Shown here: piece by piece, positions 23,766 to 33,740 of the stretch | Numbering within the stretch: the stretch's first letter is position 1 | Layout: every line of letters starts with the position of its first letter | Assembly (NCBI GenBank): GCA_030077755.1 | Contig: JAQJZZ010000015.1 | Coordinates: 1,426,001-1,490,000, forward strand | Length of the DNA stretch: 64,000 bases | Direction: 5' to 3' | DNA from: Filosporella fistucella | Lineage: Eukaryota; Ascomycota; Leotiomycetes; Helotiales | Notes under the pieces: generated by a model | Told to the model about the DNA's origin: nothing | Databases searched by the model: none | Seen by the model: the letters and a program-made list of their open reading frames with translations, nothing else | Made by a program: the position numbers and the translations under genes

Positions 23766-24792
23766 GAAAATGTAAGAATCTAAGATGACAGCTAGTCCTC
23801 TCCAGTCCCCAATTCAGGAGTGTGAATGTGTATTGGGGGTGATGTATTAGCGACTTGATTGAACTCTTTGTTTGAGGGCGACTCGAAAGAGCGTAACTTA
23901 AAAATTGTCAGAGAACCGAAAGGTGAATCGAGTTCTGAGAAAAAGAATTGGCATTGAAGTTGTGTTTGCCTGCAAGTTGCCCAACAGAATTAAACCTGCA
24001 CGGCCTGTTATACAAGGCATATCAGCATAGAGTCCTTCAGGTCTGATGACTTGAAAACTTCGATTGACCATAACTCGATATCACTTGACTTTGTGTTTCT
24101 GCAAACCGTCGCCGGCCGCTCCTGGTGTTACCAAACGTGTAACTCTGTGTTATCGATGACTGACGCTCACATTGCCAATCAATTCACAACAACAGTTGGA
24201 ACAGCCCATCCTTGCATAAGTAGTGATCCAGAAAGTGCGCAACATCTTACCACAAGATGCAGAAACCTCGAGGACCGCAAAGTGAAAAGTTCGTGGGATA
24301 ATCGGGCAGGTGAGGTTGCAAAATCACAGAATCGGAAGATTGCGGCTTGCATAAGAGGTCAAACTTCGCAGCTGCCAATTTCGTGTATCATCTGTTGACC
24401 TACGTTGATGCAGCAAATATGACAGAAGGAGTGCGTCAGAATGAAAGAAAAAAATGAAAAGAATCATGGCCACTTGGTTGCTTAGCAAAATTTGTAGCAG
24501 GTTCTTAAGAAACGAAATTACATCTATTGAGATCCCAGAGCATTTGCGTAGTCACTACTGGAAAGGGGGCTTCTTTCACGTTTATTGTATTCATTTCCGA
24601 ATGCTAGCAGCTCTTCGCTGTCTGTGCTGGTATCTATGGCTCTTATGCCTCAAACGCCTCAAATATCACCCAGGGTATACTGCAACGCCATTCCTCAAGA
24701 GCAAATGCAAAAGCCCCCTGAAACACCAAATTCCCTTCCCTGTCGTACCCAAATAACGCCAACAATGCCGAAAAGCGATGGAAGCGGCTCAA
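23766..24792. other. 1-kb intergenic region
   Basis: No supported gene. Frames of about 100 codons on the plus strand (24051-24398, 24454-24938) show no domain and partly overlap the 3' end of the phosphatase gene. Confidence 0.4.
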
Positions 24793-25907
24793 TCAATGGA
24801 AAGGAGCATACTTTCTACGATTTCCGAATCGCTCTTCATCATCATTCTCATCCAAATCCATTTCATCATCATCACAAGCTACCTCATTCCGGCCTCGCTT
24901 GGCTTTTGGCTGTGGTGTTGGAAGAATTGAAACGCTAGTTCCTGCATTTTGCACTTCTTTTTGGGCCTTCAGAAGTCCTTCATAATTGAGAAGTAGTTGT
25001 TTGAGACCATCATCGTAAGCGACGCAGAAACGTTGAGACTGAACATACTGAATAGCAGTTCTCGTATCGATGCCGTAGACGTACATAAGATATGCTGCCA
25101 CAACTGCCGCAGATCTCTCGTTGCCAGATTCGCAGAAGACAAGGACTTTACCCCAGATAGTTTGATTGATTGATGTTGGATCGCGGGCAATTGAGGCTCG
25201 ATATTGAGTAATCAGATGATTACTGATGATCTGAGCAGCACGTGGAAATGCCGCAATCAACTCTTGATTTCCAGCAACATCAACCGAGGCAGCCTCAATT
25301 CCAAGCTGTCGAGCTACCTTTTCTCCACTCAAGAGACGAGCATGTGCTGTCATGTTATTTCTGATAACGAGCAACATTGTAATTCCTGATGCCCTGAGTT
25401 TCTCGATATCCCGGGCGGCTACAGATGGTCCAAGATGGAGGAAGGATAAGATCGGTTGTGCCTTTCTTCGATTTTCGTATTTCCAATCTCTGACAACTTG
25501 AACGGCCTGATCATTTGCAGTGATCTTCTTCAATATATCCCGGTCCTCTCCAGCATAACCCAGAGCGTCGAACAAGGGGAGAATAAGTTGTTGGTCTTCA
25601 CGGGTTTGAGGGACATGTACATGTGGAGGAGAGGGAACCTGCAGGATAAAGTCAGCTTTGTTAATCAATACCTAGGTTCTCTGGGTAGACTTACACGATA
25701 GGTAAAGTTGCTCGCTGCAACCGCACCACTTGTACGGGTGAGATTCAGATCATTAGGTTCGGGCCATACGTTTGAACGTGGTGCACGAGACGCCGTACGG
25801 ACTGCGAAAGTGTGTGGCGACGGAAAGGGTGTTGATGTTGTGTCTTCAGAATGGGCTCCTGCGCACACCTCTTGCGGCTCTCCTTTGAAAGGTGCCATGT
25901 TTGCCAT
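24793..25907 (-). CDS. dual-specificity-phosphatase-like protein (STYX-like)
   Basis: Two exons, 25907-25695 and 25638-24793, flank a 56-nt intron (GTAAGT donor, CTGAC branch, CAG acceptor) and encode about 352 residues. The core (about 90-290) has the phosphatase strand and P-loop VLVFCESGNERSAAVVAAYL: Cys240 and Arg246 fit the Cys-x5-Arg signature. The usual preceding His is Phe. A helix with a cluster of Asp/Glu and a bipartite basic KAKRGR stretch close the protein, suggesting nuclear location. Cys and Arg are both kept, so it may be catalytic or a substrate-binding STYX relative; the lost His argues for weakened activity. Confidence 0.75.
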
Positions 25908-26857
25908 TTCTCTAAACTGTGAAATTATTGAGACTCCCTGCGCTGTCCTGATTTCTCAATGGAATGGGCTCGTATGATCGATATGAAATTCGAGAAATAG
26001 AACAAGGAGAAAGTGATTTGACAACAGTCCAGATGCGGCTCGATCTTTGTTCTTATTGCATCTGCAGACTCGTCGATGCTGAATGCACACCCACCCCTAT
26101 TGATGGTGCAAGCCACAAGAAACTCTGCAAACGAAATAGGATACCATGAGAAGTTGTTGCTGACAATGTCAAGTTCGCGTCAATAAGATGGGAGCTATTT
26201 CAGGTACCAGCAGGCTGCTCGGGTTATACTTCGGGACTATCCCGGTGTAACTCCGGAGTATTTCCGGGAGCCATATGCGGCTCTAAACGGCTTCATGATG
26301 CTTAATTTAGCCGCATGCAATTGGACGGAGGGAAACTTTGTTTCTCGGTTTATGTAGCTATGCGTACATGCATAGATAGTTCTCGTTACCAAAGTCCATT
26401 GTTTGATTCCAAGGTCGACATACTTTTCTTTCTATATGTGTCAACAAATATTCAAAGGATTCTTTTGGGTATACCATCTTTTCGTAGCTTCATACTCTGC
26501 TTCGTGTTTGTGGTGGCGCATTGAAAAAGCTCCTTCACCTTGGGTTTCTGCTGTTGGCCAGTTAGGTGTGCAGATATTTGTGTGCCCTTAAGGCTTGTCA
26601 ACGGTGGTTCAGAGCTTGACAAACGAGGCAAACATTTGGCCCTTAGTTGTGATGTAGAGTTTTGTCTAGAAGAAGCATTTGGGACTAAGAAAACTCACAT
26701 TCTATGAATGAGAGAGATAAGAATCAGGTATTCAGTGAATGCAATCTCTTGTGAAGCAGCATAGTTGTTCACGGGAATCAAATGGCAGAGCTCACATTAT
26801 TCGTGTGGTGCTCAAATGCACTATCATTTCTTTAGGTAACTAAGCTTAACACCTGGT
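25908..26857. other. intergenic, phosphatase promoter and Spo7-like 3' side
   Basis: No supported gene. A stretch rich in CCGG/CCCGG half-sites lies at 26219-26292 (see findings). Confidence 0.4.
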
Positions 26858-28204
26858 CTACTTCGCAGCACTCGTACTTGGCCTCCTCGACCCGCTACCA
26901 GCTCGAGATGATGTTCTCAAAGACCTTGTTGAATCACCATCTCCTGATGCTGGAGTGGACGGACGATCACTCTCCAAAGAAGAAATGCTCGTAAAGCTAT
27001 TCTCTCTAACTAAAGGAGATGGTATTTCAGGGGTAGCAGACCGAGTGCCTCCAGAAGTCAGCTTCTGAACTCGTGTTCCAGTAGTGGTAGTTTTTCTCCT
27101 TCTCCGATCAGATGCACTAGAGCTTCCTCGTCGGACATGACTACCGATAGGGCCATCTTCGAGCTCTGGAGCAGGAGTCGAGCTTCGGGAGGAGTTTCTA
27201 GAATGCGACCCAGATCGAACACTTCCACTTCTAGTACGTTTCGGTTCCTTTTCATGTACTCCGTGCTTATGAGCTGCGTGGTGAGTTTTCTCGATATCTT
27301 GGGGCTTCCCACGGTTCCAGCCACGATAGCCTGTCCACCACAGCCAGCCCCCTTCTTCCTTAGCAATGCTTCTCTCTCGCTCTTTGAGCTTCTTCCTTAG
27401 GATTGCTCGCCGCTCATTCTCCTTCTCCCAGTACTCTGTCCGATAAACGTCCCAATTCTCCCTGAATTGGGGAGAAAAAGGTTTCGGCAGAAGCAGCAGC
27501 TTAATATAATCTCCTCCTGGTGAAAGATCTTCCTCATAGCCAGCCTTATCACCATCCTCACTGATATTCGGAAGGGCATGATGTGTACCTGTCCGCTGGG
27601 CCTTTTCTGATTCCTTCAAGAGCGATTGGTCCACATATCGATATGAATTTCCGCCGGTCTCCCCATACGACAGAAGAGATGATATGACAGACACCATTTC
27701 TCTCCACCAAGACTTCTTTATAACCACTAATTTGCAATTGAACCCTCTCAGACCTCTATTCGTATTGTAGACCCATCTTCGAGGCCAGCGTATGCCTCTT
27801 TCCCACTGTCCTGTACCCCAAATCAAGATTCCTGTCACAACACCACCCATGAGGAACACCTTTTCAGCGACCTCAATAACCCAGTATACAGAGCCTCCAA
27901 CACCGCTTCCATCTTCTCTAGGCTTTAAAAACAGTGCGTACCCAAAGTAGAGAATCCATAAGCCCAGCAGCGCAATGAAAAATGTGTGTTGGCGTCGTCT
28001 CGTCCGTAGCTGTAGCCATTGCGCACGGAGGGAAGCTTCAAGAATCAGAAGGTTTAGATATATCTGCGGAGGCGATGAAGGCAGTGAGGCCAGCGGATCA
28101 GCCAAGGAGGTAATATCAGTCGTTGTTATGCCGCTTGTCGTTGGCGCAGAGTATTTGGTTCCTGGTGGGGGAGCTCCTTTTACGAGCTGGTCAAGATTGG
28201 ACAT
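26858..28204 (-). CDS. Spo7-like nuclear-envelope phosphatase regulator
   Basis: A single exon encodes 448 residues. Two membrane helices lie at about 73-93 (TFFIALLGLWILYFGYALFL) and 112-131 (EKVFLMGGVVTGILIWGTGQW), in the arrangement of Spo7. After them come a conserved-looking block (PKPFSPQFRENWDVYRTEYW) and a coiled, charged stretch. Spo7 pairs with the phosphatase Nem1 at the ER and nuclear envelope and activates the phosphatidate phosphatase Pah1, setting membrane versus storage-lipid synthesis. The last ~150 residues are Ser/Arg-rich, low complexity and probably phosphorylated. It is divergent from the Cld1-like hydrolase gene, another lipid gene, with about 0.9 kb between starts. Confidence 0.8.
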   Translation of the reverse strand: MSNLDQLVKGAPPPGTKYSAPTTSGITTTDITSLADPLASLPSSPPQIYLNLLILEASLRAQWLQLRTRRRQHTFFIALLGLWILYFGYALFLKPREDGSGVGGSVYWVIEVAEKVFLMGGVVTGILIWGTGQWERGIRWPRRWVYNTNRGLRGFNCKLVVIKKSWWREMVSVISSLLSYGETGGNSYRYVDQSLLKESEKAQRTGTHHALPNISEDGDKAGYEEDLSPGGDYIKLLLLPKPFSPQFRENWDVYRTEYWEKENERRAILRKKLKERERSIAKEEGGWLWWTGYRGWNRGKPQDIEKTHHAAHKHGVHEKEPKRTRSGSVRSGSHSRNSSRSSTPAPELEDGPIGSHVRRGSSSASDRRRRKTTTTGTRVQKLTSGGTRSATPEIPSPLVRENSFTSISSLESDRPSTPASGDGDSTRSLRTSSRAGSGSRRPSTSAAK

Positions 28205-29141
28205 TATGGATATTGGGTTATGGGGATATCATGGCGATTCAATATTGTGAGGAACGGCTGTAGCTTGCTGGCACATTCATCGATAGGATATGGTGATTTC
28301 GAGAAGCTGTTCGTTTGTTGTAAGTTCAGTTGAGCCTCGGGTGAGCTGCGCTTTGAAGCCCGTCGCCGTTAGCAGAGCATCTGCACGATGCGCCAGCGAC
28401 CTGCTGCTACTGTACCTACCTCAACCAAAGCACCAGATAAGAAACTCAAGGCTGTCAACGATGTTTTCACTCGAAGCGCAGGGAGACGTCATTGATCTAT
28501 TAATATTGGATATAAATATCCAGGTAAAGACTTTTGGAATGCTGTAGACACTTAATGATGTTCTCAAATTCCGGAGTTAAGCAACTCCGTTAAATACACC
28601 CTTTACAGCATATTGAGCCCCTGCAACACTGCCATCATGCCGCCCATGGACTTTTCGATTCCGCCGTTTTCCGGTTTCTACAGGCTTCACACAATTCCCC
28701 AACAGTACAAATCAAGGTGGTGTCGTATCACAATCATACATCTTTCTCTCCTGTCCTTGTAAGCTGAAATTTCTCATTGATCACTGCAAGTCGCTCAGCC
28801 ACGAGTCCCTTTCCCTACATTGTCTACCGGGCTTTCGAACAGTCCGAAATCCCTTTCCTCAACACCACTTCGTCATCGTCGCATCAAACCGCATTCGCGT
28901 ACAATACATGCATGACACCTCCACCAGCTGCCTAAGTCCGACTTAAAACAGTGTACTCCTCTGAAGTGTATTTGAGTGGCAATCCTGCCTCTCATCCTCA
29001 TTCACATTGTATCAACCATTCAGTCTGCCGTCGCTCTTGCGATCAATTACCACTGACAGGCTTACCTTGACGGCACGCCTTGCGATTCCTCATTTGCGAC
29101 AATTGTCCAGCCGTAGGCAGGAAAGCCCAAATTACTCCACA
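28205..29141. other. shared upstream region, Spo7-like and Cld1-like genes
   Basis: A divergent promoter region. No ORF of note apart from the ATG-less extension 28965-29141 in frame with the hydrolase (see findings). Confidence 0.4.
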
Positions 29142-30752
29142 ATGTCTGCTACAAGCAATCCTTCAGAAGGAGGTGGACAACCTATGTTAGCTTCCCAACG
29201 AGCCAAAGCGAACAATGAGAATTTCAAGGGCACATACTTCCCTCTGGGCTACAAGGAAGCAGTATCACAGTGGTGGGCGAGCATATCACCAGCAGTCGCC
29301 GAACACAATGTCCTCTCATTTGTACCATATCTGCAAAAACCTCCAACCCACACTCAGACCGGATCTGCGCCGGTATCCCCTAATCATTCAACAATGTCAA
29401 TAAACACAGATCCAGCGCGAGAAGCACGACCAGTCAGGACCAATTCTATAAACGATCCACATGGTCCAAGATCATGGCATTCGAAACTCGTCCAGCTGAG
29501 TGGAAAGAACAGAGCTCTAAATGAATTCTCTGTGGAGCGAGTTGGAGAAGAAGTCGAGGAGAATTTAGTGATGTTACATGGTTACGGAGCTGGTCTAGGT
29601 TTCTTCTACAAAAACTTTGAAGGTCTATCACAAGTTAGAGGATGGAAGCTCTACGCTTTGGATATGCTTGGAATGGGACGCAGCTCGAGACCACCTTTCA
29701 AAGTTCATGCCAAAGATCAAGCAGGCAAAATCACAGAGGCAGAAAATTGGTTCATCGATGCATTAGAAGAGTGGCGAATCTTGAAAAAGATTGATAAATT
29801 CACACTTCTTGGACACAGTATGGGAGGGTATATGGCCGTAGCATACGCACTCAAATATCCTGGCCACCTCAACAAGCTTATTTTGGCATCACCTGTTGGA
29901 ATTCCGGAGGATCCATATGCTATGCAAGCAGATATGCCAGAGCCGGAAGAGTCTACTCTTGCAAATGAATTCACTCAAGATCAAGAAGATGATATTGTAA
30001 ACAGAAACGGAAATTTGAAGACCAGTGGCGACAACAACAATTTCTTGAATGCCAAATCGAAAGCGGACCCCAAGAAAAAGACACCGGAAGGAGCCCCACG
30101 GAGACCACTCCCAAAGTGGCTGACATATCTGTGGGATGCTAATATCTCACCATTTAGTATCGTCCGCTGGTCTGGTCCTCTTGGTCCACGTTTTGTTTCG
30201 GGGTGGACTTCAAGACGATTTTCCCATTTACCGGAGAATGAGTCTGAGGCTCTTCATCATTATGCATACTCGTTATTCCGTCAAAGGGGAAGTGGAGAAT
30301 ATGCATTGGCATATATTTTGGCTCCTGGCGCATTTGCTCGCAGCCCCTTGATTAGGCGAATTCAGGGTGTTGGTCGACAACCTGTTCTTCCACCAGCGCA
30401 ACAAAACCCTACTCCACAGACTTCAGAGGTCAATTCTTCGTCATCTTCTCTATCCCAGAAGTTGACCAAGGAGACCGGTATTCCGGTCGTTTTGATGTAT
30501 GGCGAGAATGACTGGATGGATATTGCTGGTGGTTACGCAGCTGAACAAAAACTCAAGGAAGAGAAAGCTAAAGCATTAATGGCTGCTACCGAGGAAGAGA
30601 AGAAGAATGAAAATGGTAGTGCGAAAGTTGTGGTCATAAGGAAAGCTGGTCATCATCTATACTTAGATGGATGGGAGGAGTTTAATGAGGTTATGAGAGA
30701 GGAGATGGAGGAGACAAAGAGACACACGAAGAAGTTTAATGGTATTAGGTGA
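29142..30752 (+). CDS. alpha/beta hydrolase of the Cld1/Ict1/ABHD4-5 group
   Basis: From the first in-frame ATG (29142, MSATSNPS) there are 536 residues and no intron. The fold shows MLHGYGAG (about 144-151, oxyanion region), the nucleophile elbow LLGHSMGGYMAV with Ser226, and near the C-terminus RKAGHHLYLDGW. That carries the His-x4-Asp acyltransferase motif typical of ABHD4/5 and yeast Cld1/Ict1. A charged insert separates the elbow from the last strands. Relatives are mitochondrial cardiolipin deacylases or lysophosphatidate acyltransferases; which activity this one has is open. The frame stays open 5' of the ATG and would encode an Arg/Ser/Leu-rich, mitochondrial-looking presequence, but without an ATG. 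A missing 5' exon or non-AUG initiation is therefore possible. Confidence 0.85.
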   Translation: MSATSNPSEGGGQPMLASQRAKANNENFKGTYFPLGYKEAVSQWWASISPAVAEHNVLSFVPYLQKPPTHTQTGSAPVSPNHSTMSINTDPAREARPVRTNSINDPHGPRSWHSKLVQLSGKNRALNEFSVERVGEEVEENLVMLHGYGAGLGFFYKNFEGLSQVRGWKLYALDMLGMGRSSRPPFKVHAKDQAGKITEAENWFIDALEEWRILKKIDKFTLLGHSMGGYMAVAYALKYPGHLNKLILASPVGIPEDPYAMQADMPEPEESTLANEFTQDQEDDIVNRNGNLKTSGDNNNFLNAKSKADPKKKTPEGAPRRPLPKWLTYLWDANISPFSIVRWSGPLGPRFVSGWTSRRFSHLPENESEALHHYAYSLFRQRGSGEYALAYILAPGAFARSPLIRRIQGVGRQPVLPPAQQNPTPQTSEVNSSSSSLSQKLTKETGIPVVLMYGENDWMDIAGGYAAEQKLKEEKAKALMAATEEEKKNENGSAKVVVIRKAGHHLYLDGWEEFNEVMREEMEETKRHTKKFNGIR

Positions 30753-31212
30753 TTGTGCGGGCTACAGAATTAGTCAGGGAGTACATAGAGTGTGTCATGG
30801 AAATGGGCGATTTTGGGGTATGGCGGTCAGGTGTTAGGGGGTGTATTGTGTACCAACAGAAGTCCTGGCTGAGAAGCTGGCAGGCATAGAATTGAGAGTA
30901 TAGACGTTCAGTATCCATCTCCTTGCCTATCTTTTAATGCTGTTAAACAATACCAAAACCCTGCGAAGATTACAGAGTTTTATTTTCTGAATCTGAGATA
31001 TCCTGTCCCTGTTTATTTTTAAGTTGATCATCATCTTTCTTAAATTCTTCAATAGGCTGATTCACAATATCATCATATAAGTACGTCACTTTCACTTGCT
31101 AAATCTCACAAGTTTATATGTTTTTGGGAACACATCGGGAGCATGTCTATGTGCCTTTATCCTAAGAATAATTCTTTAACATTCACTTTTCCTTTCCCGT
31201 CCATCCACCCAT
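30753..31212. other. intergenic, hydrolase to RpiB-like gene
   Basis: 3' flanks of two convergent genes. T-rich and A-rich; no gene seen. Confidence 0.45.
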
Positions 31213-31876
31213 CTAATTCTCTGCATCATAGTCATTGATAGCCTTCACCTTCGGCGCAGAGCTAGAATTCTATATCAAAATTTAGCTTTGTTTCTCAAAT
31301 ATCTCTCCAAATATCCAATCCCATAACCAAAATCACACAACTAAAGCTTCAAACGAGTGAAAACAGAGAGCTAACTCACAGGATCAAACCTATACTCCAA
31401 CCACTCCCTAACCAACCTCCTCGCAAGCTCTAATCCAATAACTCTCTGTCCTAAACACAGCACCTGCGCATCATTGCTCAACACCGCTCTCTCAACACTA
31501 AAACTGTCATGCGCCGTTACGGCTCTAATCCCCGTAACCTTGTTCGCACTGATCGCGACGCCCAACCCTGTCCCACAGATCAGGAGCGCGCGATCTGCTT
31601 CCCCTGATTTTATCAGTTTCGCGGCATCGACTGCAAAGTGAGGGTAGGCTGTTTTGTCGCTTGCGGAATGAGGTCCTACGTCGTGGACGGAGGCGACGAG
31701 AGGGTGAGATTTGAGGTCGGAGGTTAGGAGGGTTTTGTAATCGAAGCCGGCTGGGTGGTGTAAGTTATGTGTTTTAGGATTTTGTGGGTGAGTTTTGGGA
31801 TTAAAAGGGAATAAGGGAAGAAAGACAAACCATCATCGCCTCCCACCACAATTCTCAGCGGTTTTGCCTCTGTCAT
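31213..31876 (-). CDS. RpiB/LacAB-family sugar-phosphate isomerase (erythrulose-4-phosphate isomerase-like)
   Basis: Three exons, 31876-31831, 31750-31380 and 31269-31213, encode 157 residues. Introns are 80 nt (GTTTGT donor) and 110 nt (GTGAGT donor); reading through the second would end the protein early after FDPVS. The core shows [11 protein letters not shown] with the paired Asp that bind the sugar, and [14 protein letters not shown] with the catalytic Cys loop. [12 protein letters not shown] follows, then REWLEYRF. The family interconverts aldose and ketose phosphates (ribose-5-P, allose-6-P, or D-erythrulose-4-P to D-erythrose-4-P). Pairing with the TIM-like gene favours the last; this is inference. 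An upstream in-frame ATG (31936) exists, but MTEAKPLRI fits the family length better. Confidence 0.8.
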
Positions 31877-32481
31877 TGTGTATGTGGAGAAGCGGGGTAG
31901 TATGGCAAGGAGTATAGCTGTATCAAAACTACTCAAGCAATGTGATTATCTTTAACTTCAAAGTATCTTTTCGTTGAAGAAGGGATTTGAGAAATGGTCG
32001 ATGAGAAAATGAGGAACAACAAAGAAGTAGGTAAGAAATGTCCATAGCCATTTTTGAATAATAGGCTGTACTGAGGGTCCCACGCCTCTCTGTTATTGGA
32101 CACAATTGAGATCCGGAAGCAAACCCCTGAATGCGGGGTGAAGAACGGGTTTCCTGAATGAGGAAGCCGGTGGAGCTGGGGCAAATGGCTTTTGGTGGGA
32201 TTTGGAGGGGTTGGTGTCATTGAAGGAATTGTTGATGTTTTGGAGTTGACTTGAGAATGTCTGGAGATGTTGTTTGATTCTCTTGTAATATGAGTTAATT
32301 GTATCGGCTTCAATTAATTGTTGACATTCTCTTGTCTAATTCTCTGGATTAAGACACTTACTCACTTACCCCACTCTCCACCTCTAAATCGCGACCCTGC
32401 CTTCAAATTCCCAATTCCTCCCAATTTCCAAATCCAGATCCTCGAATTGAAGATTCAAAGCGCAGAAGAATAAACGCAGTC
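31877..32481. promoter_or_regulatory. divergent promoter between the two isomerase genes
   Basis: 605 bp between two start codons reading outward, with a pyrimidine-rich run (32331-32440) leading into the TIM-like gene. The layout favours joint control of the pair. No specific operator was recognised. Confidence 0.5.
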
Positions 32482-33222
32482 ATGCCTCCCAAACGAACCG
32501 TCGGCGTCTCCCTAAAGATGTACTTCTCCCTCTCTCAAACAGCAACCTACATCCAATCCTGCACACCTCTCGCCCCACACGCTCTCTCCCTCTCAGTCGA
32601 CGTCTTCATCATCCCTGATTTCCTCTCTCTAACCTCTGCCTCAACACTCCTCCGTCTAGAAGCACCCACTATTCGCCTAGGAGCTCAAGATTGTTTCTAT
32701 GAGGATACTGGAGCATATACGGGTGAGATCTCGCCGCAAGGATTGAAAAGTGTAGGTGTCTCGATTGTGGAGCTAGGACATGCGGAAAGGAGACGTTTGT
32801 TTGGAGAGGATGATGAGTTGGTGGCTAAGAAGGCGGAGGCAGTGGTGAGGAATGGGATGATGCCTTTAGTGTGTATAGGGGAGAAGAACAGGGGGAGTGT
32901 AGAGGAAGCTGTGGAGGAGTGCAGGCCGCAGATCGAATCTATTTTGAAAGTTACAGGGGAGAAAGATGAGATTATATTTGCTTACGAGCCTGTTTGGGCC
33001 ATTGGACAGCCAGAGCCAGCAGACGCAAAACATGTGGTATCGGTTACAAAAGAATTGAGAAAGTTGTGTGGGAAGAGGAATGTGAGGATTCTATATGGAG
33101 GAAGTGCTGGGCCGGGAACTTTTGAGAATATAAAAGAGGGTGTAGATGGCTTGTTCTTAGGCAGATTTGCTCATGATGTAGAAAATTTTAGAAAGGTGAT
33201 AGATGAAGTCGGGAGGGAATGA
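32482..33222 (+). CDS. triosephosphate-isomerase-like (erythrulose-1-phosphate isomerase-like)
   Basis: A single exon encodes 246 residues with the TIM-barrel catalytic set: Lys12 (VSLKMYFS), His100 (VELGHAERR), Glu169 (FAYEPVWAIG) and the phosphate loop LYGGSAG near 205-210. Two places differ from the glycolytic enzyme: Ser in place of the canonical Asn two before Lys12, and Ala after the Glu-Leu-Gly-His in place of Ser. The glycolytic TIM is expected elsewhere in the genome. Together with the divergent RpiB-like gene this matches the L-erythrulose-1-phosphate isomerase of erythritol catabolism (bacterial EryH, Yarrowia EYI1). The exact substrate is inference. Confidence 0.8.
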   Translation: MPPKRTVGVSLKMYFSLSQTATYIQSCTPLAPHALSLSVDVFIIPDFLSLTSASTLLRLEAPTIRLGAQDCFYEDTGAYTGEISPQGLKSVGVSIVELGHAERRRLFGEDDELVAKKAEAVVRNGMMPLVCIGEKNRGSVEEAVEECRPQIESILKVTGEKDEIIFAYEPVWAIGQPEPADAKHVVSVTKELRKLCGKRNVRILYGGSAGPGTFENIKEGVDGLFLGRFAHDVENFRKVIDEVGRE

Positions 33223-33740
33223 GGACTTGTAGATCTAGATAGGGACAGTATATACCCCATATGGATGATATGTTGGTGTAGAGATAGGTTTCCATTCATC
33301 AACATGATAATTTTGGGACCTGTAACCCACTATGGCCAAGTGGCTATAAGGTGCATCGATAATCCAAAGGTATCAAACAAAATTCCGCAAAATACTCTAT
33401 ACTCAAGGGAGTTCAAAGGGAGTCACCGATTCTGCAAGAATGCTCTATGGAGGTGCTAAGTGACTCACGAAGAGATTTTCCGCCTGTCTTTCGATGCAAC
33501 GTAAGATTATAATTGGGTATAAAAATATCATGTATCCGGTAGGACAACACCATCAGGTCAGACGAAATTCTCCTTGAAAGGCTAGCGAATAAGGTATATG
33601 TTCGTAAACAGAGTCCCTTGCCCGCAACCGATATGAAGCTCATAAAACAAAACACGGGATATTATATACGCAAGAGATGCTGAAACTTCATCAAATCATG
33701 AATCGTACGGCGTATATCCGCTGGTATGACCGATCACAAA
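33223..33740. other. intergenic, TIM-like to MFS gene
   Basis: 3' flanks of convergent genes. A tRNA A-box-like TGGCCAAGTGG at about 33333 was examined and rejected. Confidence 0.45.

Noticed and set aside
33325..33440. tRNA-like A box (TGGCCAAGTGG) with a possible B box (GAGTTCAAAG)
   Set aside because: No pairing acceptor stem and no good anticodon arm could be drawn.
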